A program made the position numbers and the translations under genes. Below, one piece after another: positions 34,921-46,561 of a stretch of 64,000 bases of DNA; the stretch's first letter is position 1, and each line of letters opens with the position of its first letter. The DNA is taken from contig CM070873.1 in NCBI GenBank assembly GCA_036365515.1, forward strand, positions 190,797,104-190,861,103, given 5' to 3'. This stretch comes from Torymus aiolomorphi (Eukaryota > Arthropoda > Insecta > Hymenoptera > Torymidae). Under the pieces are notes generated by a model. It ran no database searches, was not told the origin of the DNA, and saw only the letters and a program-made list of their open reading frames with translations.

Positions 34921-35749
34921 GGGGTGCTTGTTTACGTGAGTCCCCTTGCCTCTCACTGGGGTGCTTGTTTAACGTGAGTCCCCTTGCCTCTCACTGGCGT
35001 GCTTTTTTAACGTGAGTCCTCTTGCCTCTCACTGGGGTGCTTTTTTAATGTGAGTCTCCTGGCCCCTCACTGGGGCGCTTGTTTACGTGAGTCCCCTTGC
35101 CTCTCACTGGGGTGCTTGTTTAACGTGAATCCCCTTGCCTCTCACTGGGGTGCTTGTTTAACGTGAGTCCCCTTGCCTCTCACTGGGGTGCTTGTTTACG
35201 TGAGTACCCTTGCCTCTCACTGGGGTGCTTGTTTACGTGAGTCCCCTTGCCTCTCACTCGGGTGCTTGTTTAACGTGGGTCCCCTTCCCTCTCACTGGGG
35301 TGCTTTTTTAACGTGAGTCCCCTTGCCTCTCAATGGGGTGCTTGTTTACGTGAGTCCCCTTGCCTCTCACTGGTGTGCTTGTTTAACGCGAGTCCCCTTG
35401 TCTCTCACTGGGGTGCTTCTTTAACGGGAGTCCCCTTGCCTCTCACTGGGGTGCTTGTTTAACGTGAGTCCCCTCACCTCTCACTGGGGTGCTTGTTTAA
35501 CCTGAGTGCCCTTGCCTCTCACTCGGGTGCTTGTTTAACGTGAGTCCCCCTGCCTCTCACTAGGGTGCTTGTTTACGTGAGTCCCCTTGCCTCTCACTGG
35601 AGTGCTTGTTTAACGTGAGTCCCCTTGCCTCTCACTGGGGTGCTTGTTTAACGTGAGTCCCCTTGCCTCTCACTGGGGTGCTTGTTTAACGGGAGTCCCC
35701 TTGCCTCTCACTGGGGTGCTTGTTTAACGTGAGTTCCCTTATCTCTCAC
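34921..35749 (+). repeat. 38-bp minisatellite, about 22 copies
   Basis: The unit starts GGGGTGCTTGTTTAACGTGA and ends with CTTGCCTCTCACT. Some copies are 37 bp (TTTACG for TTTAACG). Copies are mostly 90-100 percent alike, with point variants scattered and no unique spacers, so it is a tandem minisatellite and not CRISPR. Confidence 0.95.
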
Positions 35750-35774
35750 CATTATTACTGCAGTTGACATTATC

Positions 35775-36808
35775 TATCCACGGAGTACATGTTCAAAGTT
35801 ACCTCCGTTGGCTTCCAGGCACAGGCGTAATCGCCGTTGGAAATGATCCACAGTCCTGAGCAACGTTGCTCTAGAAATCGATTCGCAAGCTCTACGATTT
35901 CTATCCATAAAATCTTCCGTTGTTGTAGGCCGTTGAGCAAAAACTACATTTTTTACCGCATATCTGGTGGATTAGCAGGCCAGTTAACTGGACCTCCTCG
36001 TCCAATCTACCTGTCATTGTAGTTGTTATTTAAAAATTCTCGAACGATTCGTGCAAAATTTGGTACTGCACCATCTTGCTGAAGCCACATTCTTTGTCTT
36101 GTAGCTAGGTCGACGTTTTCCAAAAGTACTGGCAAATGATCTCTTACTATATATATAGCTGTTTCTATCGACATTTTGCTCAAAGAAATACGGACCTATA
36201 AAGTAACCATTGGCTATTCCACACCGCACCATTATGCTCCACCGATTTTGATGATCCGTCGCTCTATGCCAGTGAGGGTTCACATCTGACCAATAATGGC
36301 AATCGTGCCTGTTCAGTCGCCCATCGCTACAAAATTTTGCCTCATCCGAAAAAAGGACGTATTTGAGAAAGTCTGAATCATTTTCTATTATTCTTAAAGC
36401 CCAGTAACAAAATTCAATGCGCAATTGAATATTGTTCTGCCTTAGTTCCTGAACTAAAGTTATATGGTAGGCATGATAGTCAATAATTCTCAGAATCCTT
36501 GAAACCGTCGGACGGGAAATACCGATTTCTCTTTCAATTTGGCGTGTGCTAATATGCGAGTCGAGATGAACAATTGCTAAAATAGTCACGACACGAACAT
36601 CGTTTTCATCGTATTCGTGGTGCCTGCGCTGACGAATAAGGTGGACACCGCGAGCTCTTTGAGTTAAAGTTCTGATTGTCAAATCAATAGGATGTCTCCT
36701 TTGTGGATACAACTCAGCATACCGCCTAGCTGCTGCACGATAATTACCATTACATTGCCCTAAAACCATTATCATTTCAACTATTTGATCAGCTGGATAA
36801 TCAGCCAT
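35775..36808 (-). pseudogene. Tc1/mariner-like transposase (DUF4817-type N-terminus), frameshifted
   Basis: The frame starts at ATG 36808 (MADYPADQIVEMIMVLGQCN) with the DUF4817-like segment NYRAAARRYAELYPQRRHP. A helix-turn-helix around IGISRPTVSRILR follows. The first catalytic Asp lies in LFSDEAKFCSDGRLNRHD. After a frameshift near 36150, WLQQDGAVPNFARI carries the second Asp, and after another shift WPANPPDM carries the third, roughly 36 residues on. The C-terminal RTVDHFQRRLRLCLEANGG ends near 35775. The enzyme would cut and paste at TA. Two or more frameshifts plus stops make this copy inactive. Confidence 0.85.
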
Positions 36809-36901
36809 GATGTAACTTTACTTATAGACGAGACAATTGAAAAAGATTTAATTTTTAAAATAATGAGAACAAATAAACCTTCGTGTCTTGGAAATTTAAC
36901 T

Positions 36902-37594
36902 TAAGGACGTTCTCCGAGTCGAAACAGCAATCTTAGTTTTTATATTTTTATATAATGTTTTATTAATTTGATAATCCAAGAGTAAGTACATGTAACAAAT
37001 ATGTACTTGAAAGAACATAAGACAATTTTTTTTAGACAAATTCAGGCAATAGTCACTATGGTATTGTTACAATTAAAGACAAAAACTTCAATAAGTTCTT
37101 TAAATTTTTTTATTTTTTATCCGATCTTAACGAAATAGAGCTTATTTTGTTCGTTAAGAAATTTCAGGGAGATTATCGATGGGAAAATTTATGATACGAA
37201 TTACCAGTAAGGCGCAATATCAATTTATTTAAGAAAAGCAAGTCAAGTTTTCATCAAAACTTTCTTAAACAAATTGATATTGCGCCGTACTGGTAACTCG
37301 TATCATAAATGTTCCCATCGATACTCCCCCTGAAATTTCTTAACGAACATAATAAGCTTTATTTCGTTAAGATCGGATAAAAAATAAAAAAATTTGAAGA
37401 ACTTATTGAAGTTTCTGTCTTTAATTGTAACAATAGCATAGTGACTATTGCCTGAATTTGTCTGAAAAAATTGTCTTATGTTCTTTCAAGTATATATTTG
37501 TTACATGTACTTACTCTTGGATTATCAAATTAATAAAACATTATATAAAAATATAAAAACTAAGATTGCTGTTTCGACTCGGAGAACGTCCTTA
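36902..37594. repeat. ~690-bp hairpin upstream of the transposase
   Basis: Arms of about 330 bp (36902-37236 and 37259-37594) pair with high identity around a ~22-nt loop. GGACGTTCTCCGAGTCGAAA at the left end matches its complement at the right end. It may be a foldback MITE nested in the element, or part of an inverted duplication of the transposase 5' side. No coding sequence is present. Confidence 0.8.
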
Positions 37595-37954
37595 GTTACA
37601 AATTCAATACAAATTGTTGAAAATTCAATTCTTGCTTATTTTCAACAATGTAATAGTTAACACTTTTATTTTAACCTCTTACTTAGTTAATATTGTTATC
37701 AATTATTGGATTTTTAACTTTTGACATCGTTATTCCTGTGATAAAGATAAAAATTTCTTTTACTTTATATTTTTTTACGTAACGCTTATTCCCATAAAAT
37801 CATGAATTTTCGTAAGTGGGAGGGTGTTTTCTTGAGTTTTAATAAAAAATGGAATGTGATAGCATAATTCTGGCCCCAGATTCGGTTTTAGCACATTAAA
37901 ATTCATAAGAGTTGATGGGTCTGGTGTTGGGTACAGATCCCTTTTTTATTGTAT

Positions 37955-38085
37955 CTGCGAATTATCCAGCTGATCAAATAGTTGACATGATAATGGTTTT
38001 AGAGCAATGTAATGGCAATTATCGTGCAGCAGCTAGGTGGCATGCTGAGCTGTATCTACAAAGAAGACATCCTTTGATTGGTTGG
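37955..38085 (+). pseudogene. Inverted fragment of the transposase N-terminus
   Basis: The plus frame reads NYPADQIVDMIMVLEQCNGN, then YRAAARWHAELYLQRRHP. This is the first ~45 residues of the transposase at 36808 but on the opposite strand, with several substitutions. Together with the hairpin, it suggests the element's 5' end was duplicated in inverted orientation. Confidence 0.85.
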
Positions 38086-38088
38086 GTT

Positions 38089-38433
38089 TATCAAGACTTG
38101 TTCTGATTGAGACAACTATGAAATTTCGCGTTCTGACCAATTTTTAAGCATTTGACCTTGATATAACCTAGTGGAGGTCACAAAAAATGTTTAAAGAACG
38201 GTTTTGGACGTAAAATTTCCGGCTCTATCCGATTTCGACGTCAGAAATAGGGATTCTAATTTGAAAAAATGATCTTAACCATGAAATGACCTTGAAAAAT
38301 GATCTCAGGATCAAATTGAAGGTGACCAAAAGTTGACCCCCATCGTCACGAACAATTTTTATCTGAACCATTTTTCTGTATCTGACCTGCATTCGGAGAT
38401 ATTTGGCTGCATAGATTAAAATGAGACACCGTG
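38089..38433 (-). repeat. Right TIR of the Tc1/mariner-like element
   Basis: Reverse complement of 34125-34506, ending GAGACACCGTG followed by TA. Confidence 0.8.
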
Positions 38434-38435
38434 TA

Positions 38436-39089
38436 TATGTCTTGATTAAACGTTATTTTAATTTACTATATAAATCAAAACGTTTCATTCAAAAAGAATG
38501 TCTTAATGTAAAGATATTGGGCATAGAAAAATTTTTACGGTTATTTCCGATCCGAATATTTTTCTTCGCTCTTTTCTTCAGTTAGTATATCCGCTCTTCT
38601 AAAAGTCACTTCCGGCCATTCTAAATGGTTATATATATATGAATAATTCTATGGAACCTTTAACTTTTTACTTGTAAAAATCATCAAAAATTATTTTGGT
38701 GGCACACTAATGGGACATTTTTTTCTTGTTTCTAGAACTCTTAGCGAGTAAGAAACAGTTGGCGTAACTGGTTTTTGGACAAAGTTATTTTCTATATTGC
38801 ACAAAATATGAAAAAAATTTAACTTTTTACAATAATTTAGAAATTTTTATCTTATATCAAGTAGAGTCAATGACAAGCCTCTGCAAATTCATAAATTAGA
38901 TGACAATAGTGACTAATAAATGATGATGAAAAAAAACATAAATAAATGATAATGAACGTTGGGAAAAATATTGAAAACTAGTTCATAATAGAAACAAATA
39001 ATATTTTATTAAACTAAAGATCAAAGATCAATATATTTACATATATCAAAACATCACATGTATATATATCAAAACATCACATGTATATA
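38436..39089. other. AT-rich spacer, no gene
   Basis: No frame or repeat boundary is recognised. An imperfect duplication TATATATCAAAACATCACATG lies at its right end (about 39038-39082). Confidence 0.5.
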
Positions 39090-39091
39090 TA

Positions 39092-40483
39092 CAGGGTGTG
39101 TCAAAAGTTCCGGGACGGCCAGTTATCTCAGCGGGAATGCATTCTCGGAAAAAATGTTTCATACAAAAGATGTAGGATTTTTCCCTGGCTATCTGATGGT
39201 GACCTTGAATTTGACCTTGGGCTTGACCTTCAAGGTCATTTGAAGGTCAAGTCGAATTTTTTAAATGGGAATCCTCCTTTTTTATTGCGCAAACCGAAAG
39301 AGGGAAAAATTCTCTTTCCAACGATATAAGACACATACGCGGTCAAATGTGATCTAGAGGTCGTTTCAAGGTCAAGTCGGTAAAATGAGGTCAAATTGAT
39401 CTTGGGCAGTCCAAAGCATGGAAACTAAGGGCGTTGGGAAAAAACTTTCCATACGAAAGTTTTCGCAAATCGAATGGAGCATCTGATGGTGACCATGAAT
39501 TTGACCTTGGGCTTGACTTTCAAGGTCACTTAAAGGTCAAGTCGAATTTTTTGAATGGGAACCCTCTTTTTGTTGCAGAAATGCGGGAAAACTTACCTTT
39601 CCAGGGGTGTAAGATACATATGGGGTTAAAAGTGAGCCGAATGTCATTTGAAGGTCAACGTTCTTATACTCCGATCATCTGGACACCCCATCGAATTTCG
39701 TGTATCAGGGCGTTAAAAAACATTTTTTGTGCAAACGTTTCTGGATCAAAACCCAGACCTGGGACCTGGCTAATCACCGCTGACCTTGGAACGACCTTGG
39801 GTCGACCCATCGGGGCAAACCGACCCCAGATACGGGTTCAGCGACCCAGAAAACCCATGGGTCCGTGGTTTTAAGCACCTTCTGCAATTCCTTCTAGTTT
39901 GACCTTGGGACGACCTTGGGTCGATCCAGCGGGGCAAACCGACCCCAGATACGGGTTCAGCGACCCCGAAAACCCATGGGTCCGTGGCCCGCATTTCTGC
40001 AACAAAAAGAGGGTTCCCATTCAAAAAATTCGACTTGACATTCAAATGACCTTGAAGGTCAAGCCCAAGGTCAAATTCAAGGTCACCATCAGATGCTCCA
40101 TTCGATTTGCGGAAACTTTCGTATGGAAAGTTTTTTCCCAACGCCCTTAGTTTCCATGCTATGGACTGCCAAATATCAATTTGACCTCATTTTACCGACT
40201 TGACCTTGAAACGACCTCTAGATCACATTTGACCCCATATGTATCTTATATCGGTGGAAAGAGAATTTTTCCCTCTTTCGGTTTCCGCAATAAAAAAGGG
40301 GGCTTCCCATTTAAAAAAATCGACTTGACCTTCAAATGACCTTGAAGGTCAAGCCCAAGGTCAAATTCAAGATCACCATCAGATAGCCAGGGAAAAATCC
40401 TACATCTTTTGTATGAAACATTTTTTCCGAAAATGCATTCCCGCTGAGATAACTGGCCGTCCCGGAACTTTTGACACACCCTG
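39092..40483. mobile_element. 1392-bp TA-flanked foldback element rich in TGACCTTGA motifs
   Basis: It starts CAGGGTGTGTCAAAAGTTCC and ends with the reverse complement, with TA on both sides (39090-39091 and 40484-40485). That places it with Tc1/mariner-type non-autonomous elements. The arms are roughly 650 bp. They hold many TGACCTTGA/TCAAGGTCA and GACCTTGGGCTTGACC motifs. Two direct repeats of ~93 bp (about 39778-39870 and 39900-39991) fill the centre. Open frames across the arms are by-products of the repeats, since near-identical frames occur on both strands. Confidence 0.85.
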
Positions 40484-40589
40484 TATAAAATTAAACATAA
40501 TTAATCATTGTAGGCCTATGAAACCAATAATCGAAAATCTGTCAAAATAGTTTACAATAATTATTTTTGTTGTGTTTTAGTGGAATCAG

Positions 40590-43093
40590 TCTTTTTTTTT
40601 AATCAGTTTTTTAGGTTTCGTCTTATTAACTTTACTTAAACACCATCCATTTGCTGTCAAGGAATAATGACGACAAGGAGGTTTTTTTAAACACGCATGG
40701 CAAGATAGAGAATTTAGGAAAAGAGTTCCAGAATCTGTTTTATTCCAAATAATTTGCATAATTTTATTTGAGTGCGGTGCTGATTTAATGTTGGGATCAA
40801 TCAATTTATCGATTTCTTCTATATCATCTCTAGTTATAATGAATACTTTTACTTTACTATTCGATGAGCGACTAACTGCATTAACAACGCATTTTCAGAC
40901 CTGACATCATTTCCTAATAAAACTTCTTGGTCACAGAGTCATTTTACTGTAGCGCCAGTAGCATCAGCACTACTTTTGCCATGCCCTGCAGTAGTGAAAT
41001 TCCACGAAGCACACTCGAGTTGTAGTTTGTCACAAAAATAACGGAATAACTGAAAATTCGTTTTATTTTTGTATTGTGTTGTGGGACCGTCACTCTGAAA
41101 ATGGATTGTATTTAAGTTATGCACAGTATTTTCCATTAAGTTTAAAACAGGATGTAAATGAGCCCAGATGGCAGAAGCATTGTGCCTTAAACACTCAGAG
41201 ACTGTGCAGAATGAAACAGAAGCTACATCGTTTTTAAGAACGTCTTTATAGTAAAAAACACCTGTATGCAGAGTCAATTGCTTTTGCAATGCACCGAAGT
41301 GTGCAGATTGGATTTCACTACTGCATTTGCATATATAGTTCATTGAAAAGTCAATAACTATATGTGCTTCACCAGTTTGTAAATATGACTTATTATTCTG
41401 TAAGAAGGATAATTGATGATTTGTATCGTACACATGTTTCAATAGACTAGGGTTTTGCATATTTAAGGTTTTGATCATTTCTGAAACTGTACAGATCATT
41501 TTAATTTTTGAAGTTATGGTCACATGAAACATTTTATTCTTTGCGCCTAATCTATTTTCTTTGTGAGTCTCCCACTGAAAATAGTACGATTGAATATCGA
41601 TGTCTCTTTCTTTTACTCGTCTTTGCATTTTGAACAATTTCTATACATACAATCTTTATTCTCACTGTTGCAAACTACATGGTTTATGAATTCCCTAACT
41701 GACTTAAATGAAAGTATTTTTAAGTAAGAAAGTTTTTGAACAAGAAATCCAAAATTTGCATGTGGTTTGCATAAACATGTGTCACGATCTGTCATTTTCT
41801 TATTTACTATCCATTTCGGTTTGAATCGATAGAAAATAGCTTTCGATATTTTTAGTGACTCGGTTTTTAAATATTTTCGGTATAAATTTGGCATAGTATC
41901 ATATACAAATCGTTTCTGTTTATCGACCTTGTTTTTTTCTTATAACGTTTGACGTTCCAGGAGCATAATAAGAGTTTTCATCTTTTTCCAGGAAGGATCT
42001 TACTCTTTCTTTGATCAAATTCGTTCGCTCTTCTTTTTTTTGTGTTTTACGTTTGAAAATTATGTTTGAACTTGAACTTGAACGAATCTTTTTCTGATAA
42101 TATTTACTTACAATTCCAGACAATTTATTAGTTTGCTTATTTTGTTTTATTAAACTACCAGAGACAATTTATTAGTTTGCTTATTTTGTTTTATTAAACT
42201 ACCAGAGACAATTTGTGCGAACAAAAACTTTTCTTTTTCACTGTTTAGTCCTTGTTTATTAGTCTTCAGTTGACTTTCTAGTGTCTCACAAAACAACAAA
42301 CGCTTTCTCACAGCAACAGGACCTTGAGCCTCAATCTTTTTGACTTTTTGCAATGCATCGTTTTTCTTATTGTTTTTATTCAATAATCTATAATACTTTG
42401 CTCTCCAAGTATCAATTTTTAAATTTCTATTTTCGATAACATTTGTTAGCTTCTTAATTCTCCTTCGCAATCGAGCTTCTCTATTTCGAACAGTTTTTAT
42501 TGAATCTCGGAGTTTTGCAATTATTCTATATTCATGACTAGTACTAGGTATATTACAGTTTATTACAGTCTCATTAGAAATTTCAGATGAAAAAGAATTT
42601 TCTTCAAAATCATCATTAGTATTTCTTTTTTTTGTAATTGCAGAATCACTAGATTCTACGAATTCACTATTTTCTAAAGACTCATTAGTTACACTATTTA
42701 GATTATTTATAGATAGTCTTTCACCAATAAACTCGCTTGCTACAAAATTGTCTAACTTACGCTTTCGAAGCTTATAACCAATTCTAGGCTCTGCTTCATC
42801 GTACGTCTCTTGACTAGATTCATTGGAAACATCAATATTATGTTCAATATTCCTGGAAAAACTGTTCAAAATAAACCTACGATTAAATATGTCCATAAAA
42901 AATGTGAAATTGTAATACATTGAAAACAGGTTTTATACCTAACACGTGATTGTGCTTCTTTAGATTTATCTGTGTTGAACTTCCTTAATTTATTCACATT
43001 TTTTTGTCGATTCTCTCTAAGCTTTGCCCTTTTCGCTTGAACTTTCTCTTTTTTGATTTTGAGTTTTAACTCTCGCTGTTTACTCTTGTTCAT
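40590..43093 (-). pseudogene. Decayed two-exon gene of an unclassified, probably transposon-borne protein family
   Basis: Exon 1 runs from ATG 43093 to 42939 and is Lys/Arg-rich and helical (MNKSKQRELKLKIKKEKVQA). A 62-nt GT-AG intron (42938-42877) joins in frame to exon 2 at 42876. Exon 2 holds an acidic/Ser-rich stretch, a coiled coil (RNREARLRRRIKKLTNVIEN), RKRLLFCETLESQLKTNKQG and TDRDTCLCKPHANFGFLVQK. It goes on with CMYRNCSKCKDE, HFQSDGPTTQYKNKTNFQLF, WNFTTAGHGKSSADATG and CHACLKKPPCRHYSLTANGW. I know this motif order from multi-copy uncharacterised arthropod proteins and believe it is a transposase-like protein, but cannot name the superfamily. Breaks are the 44-bp tandem duplication at 42118-42205, an extra A near 41945, a one-base shift near 41630, a TGA near 40936 and a shift near 40885. 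Confidence 0.75.
42118..42214. repeat. 44-bp tandem duplication inside the unclassified gene
   Basis: AGACAATTTATTAGTTTGCT starts at 42118 and again at 42162, and a 9-bp remnant begins at 42206. The two copies are identical. Because 44 is not a multiple of three, the duplication shifts the frame. Removing one copy joins the flanking frames (ending TNKL and starting SGIVSKYY). Confidence 0.9.
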
Positions 43094-43139
43094 TTCTAAA
43101 AAATTAATAATTTTCTCAACTCAGGCATGAAATAGGGCC

Positions 43140-43330
43140 TTTTTCACGTGTGAAAGTAGGAGAGAAAATTTCGCATTTCAACCGTATTTTGTAAAAGTGG
43201 TGAGAAATATCCATTTCTCACCTAAAACAGGTGAGAAATGAAAAACTAGTGAGAAATGGCTATTTCTCACCTGTTTTAGGTGAGAAATGGCCATTGATGA
43301 TTTCTTTTAGGTGAGAAATGAAAATTTCAC
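43140..43330. repeat. Cluster of GTGAGAAAT/ATTTCTCAC inverted motifs
   Basis: GTGAGAAAT and its complement ATTTCTCAC occur about eight times, including the hairpin ATTTCTCACCTGTTTTAGGT followed by GAGAAAT. It lies just upstream of the minus-strand gene at 43093 and could be its promoter region or a terminal structure of a transposon. Confidence 0.7.
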
Positions 43331-45040
43331 CTGCGTTGTGTACGATTCGAAATGCCCAATCCTCTCTCCCACTCACATACGTAACAAAGGCCCTCATGCC
43401 TTCGTTAAAAAAAATACGGTGTGTAACACGGGAAGAAAAGCTATTTCAGACTCTGGTGAGGTGTCTTCAGCACTCGTCTCTGTCTCGGGCGCCTTCGGCG
43501 CCCTCGACTCCGACTCGTGCTGAACACCTGACCCTCGCTAGAAATAGCTCATTTTCTCCCCTTGTTGCACAATGTACTATTAAATCTCTTACGATTGATA
43601 TATATACTAATATGTACCAATTTATACTAATAGATTATAGTATTACATTCTATAAATAAATATCAGAATTATTATCATAAAATAAATTTACTTACTGTAT
43701 CGTCAGTCAGCTTCGATCCATACGTCTTGTTTATTAGATACCAAACGTGAAACTAAACAAGTTCATTGATAGACACGGTGCACGATATCAACATGCAAGT
43801 GTCACCGCTATTCAATGCTCTCGAAATTTCTTATAAGGAATTTCTGTATTATTATGTATACATAATATGTTCATTACTACATATTATGTCATTGCCAGTT
43901 TTTGACAATAAAATATGTCGCGTGTGGTTACTTACGGCGTAGTGAATGAAGTTATTATTGCGAAAGTATACATCGCGGCTTATGGTTAATGAAACTTATA
44001 ACGAGAACTATAGATTTTAAAGTTGTCACAATATTAACATATTGCACGTAAAAACAATTCCAGAATAATACACTTAATATCAAACAGCTATTTTAATCCT
44101 AGAAAAACTTTAATTTATTTTTTAGACTGTTAGTTTTGTTTTCAAAACTTAATAATAATGAATAATATAAAAAAAAATTTTTTGTCAATATTTTACGCTA
44201 CTGAAACGTCGATTTTACGATGTAGGATACCCGACGACAACTTAAACATGTGATGGGAGTTTCAGAAATAGTATAAGGAAGAAATTACAACGTAGTTGTT
44301 AGCCTTTCTAAACGTCCTTGAAGTGTGCCACTCGAAAATATTGTTTTTTCGAAAGAGTTACGCACAGATCAGACGATTTTTAAAGTGTTCCTACAAAATA
44401 AGTTTTTGGAGCACACGCATACCAGACATCCCATTTTTTAGGGTTTTTAGTGTAGAATGAATGTATGACACTAGAAATTGAAAAAATACAAAGTTATTTT
44501 TCCTACATTGAAAAAATTAAACAATTTTCGAATTTCTAAAAATCGGTGTACGCTCACATTTTAGATTGCACTATTTTTTTAAAGATTGGCACACTCTTGG
44601 CAAGTTTTTTTTTTGAAAAGTATGATTATACGAAGACTCAATTAAGTTTGCAGAGTGATATGGACTAAAGTTATTTTTTTTATGGCGATATCAAAATAAA
44701 ATTTTTAAGTTTTACGCTCTTAAATTCGGTAAAAATCGTACTTTGAGCTCGTTGTTTTTCTTTACAATACTTATTTCACTTAAATACAGACAAGGGCCTA
44801 CTTTGTAATATATTATACAAGAAGAAACTTAATTGTTGAGTTCGATATTCATTTATGTTCATGATATATCGTGCCAGACTGTAAAAGTTAAAGGTTCTGT
44901 AGAATTACTCATATATATACACACACACTTAACTACCCTAACCAAAAAGGGGAAGCAGAATCCTACTTTTCATTATACCATACATATTACTCAGTGGTAT
45001 TATTATATAAGATAAGACAATAAATGTTATAGACAAGAAA
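43331..45040. other. No gene seen, AT-rich
   Basis: A GC-richer patch at 43450-43545 contains a CTGTCTCGGGCGCCTTCGGC-like phrase with short open frames, none recognisable. The rest is AT-rich and closed. Confidence 0.45.
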
Positions 45041-45051
45041 TCATAGAATAT

Positions 45052-45355
<304 letters not shown>

Positions 45356-45499
45356 TATATAACAACAACAAAATTGTGACTCTACAATAACCTCAAAATA
45401 TCGTAGAGTATTTTTATACGTAATTATGTAAACAAAGCAGATATTACTAATTTCAATCAGCTGATGGCATAGTGTGTGCATACTTTATACATAGATAAG

Positions 45500-45645
<146 letters not shown>

Positions 45646-45717
45646 TGTAAAAAAATTAATATAACTTAAAATAAAAATAAAAAATAGATACTTTACGAAA
45701 ATTTTTTTCATTTTCAG

Positions 45718-46310
45718 ATTATAGAATTCTCACAGACTTTGAGCTCTGGAACAGATTCTTATCGAAGGAGCAGCACCAGTAGTAATGCCAGTAACTTCTC
45801 ATTACATCGGCAAAGTCTTCATAGGCTACAAGTAATACAATTAGACAGACTTTTAGGAGGTGAAATAGAAACAGGATCTATTACAGAAATCTTTGGAGAA
45901 TTTAGGACTGGAAAATCACAGCTTTGTCACACTTTAGCTGTTAACTGCCAACTACCTGTTGATATCGGAGATGCAGAGTTAAAGTGCATATACATTGATA
46001 CTTTCAGACCTGAAAGATTAATTGCAGTAGCTGAAAGGTATAACATGAGTGGGGATAGTGTACATGAAAATTTTGCAACTGCCCGTGCAGACAACTCTGA
46101 CCACCAAACTAGATATGGGCTACTGATAGTAGACAGTGCTGATACATTATACAGGACAGATTTTGCTGGAAGAGGAGAATTGGCAGCTCGTAAAATGCAT
46201 TTAGCCATGCTAATTTCTTCGATTATTGCTTAGATTAGCTGATGAATTTGGCTGTGCTATATTAACTACAAGATTTGTGTATATCAACAACAAGAATAAT
46301 CAGATATGTA
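45718..46310 (+). pseudogene. RAD51: RAD51 recombinase pseudogene (partial)
   Basis: RAD51 forms nucleoprotein filaments in homologous recombination. The frame covers the core ATPase: [20 protein letters not shown], Walker [34 protein letters not shown], Walker B LLIVDSA and [19 protein letters not shown]. Compared with the highly conserved family it lacks about seven residues before LDRLL, three in IDT(EGT)FRP and about thirteen between DHQT and RYGLL. All three gaps are in frame. A one-base shift near 46208 moves the frame to [19 protein letters not shown], after which homology stops. The N-terminal helix-hairpin-helix domain and the C-terminus are missing. A polypyrimidine tract plus CAG lies just before the homologous part. 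It may be an exon-derived duplicate or an old retrocopy. Confidence 0.85.
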
Positions 46311-46561
46311 TTAAATGTCTAGATATCTATTTTAAAAATATAAAATATCAGTTACAGATGAACATTGACACTTTGTGTTGATTTCTTTTATATTTTTTTC
46401 CGATTTTATAAGGAATATGATCCGAATTTGTACGTGATTGTACAAAAAGGAGAATCATGATAGTTTAGTTGAAGTTATATTCAAAAATTAGATTTTTTAT
46501 ATCTAGAATACGGATTCCACGCAAAAACTAGCGGGACAGAAGTTTTTAAACAATAAAAAGA

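Larger units (their letters stand above)
34125..38433 (-). mobile_element. Tc1/mariner-superfamily element with long TIRs, expanded by repeats
   Basis: Inverted repeats of about 350-385 bp (34125-34506 and 38089-38433) start (C/G)ACG(G/A)TGTCTCATTTTAA and are flanked by TA. Inside, left to right, are a short degenerate repeat, a 38-bp minisatellite, a minus-strand transposase pseudogene, a ~690-bp hairpin and an inverted fragment of the transposase start. The 4.3-kb length is far above the usual 1.3-2 kb, because of these additions. Confidence 0.8.

Noticed and set aside
34921..35749. CRISPR-like array
   Set aside because: Repeats are directly adjacent with no unique spacers, and the setting is eukaryotic. 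It is a minisatellite.
39434..40150. Near-identical ~50-residue open frames on both strands of the foldback
   Set aside because: They are mirror images created by the palindrome and TGACCTTGA repeats, with no known domain.
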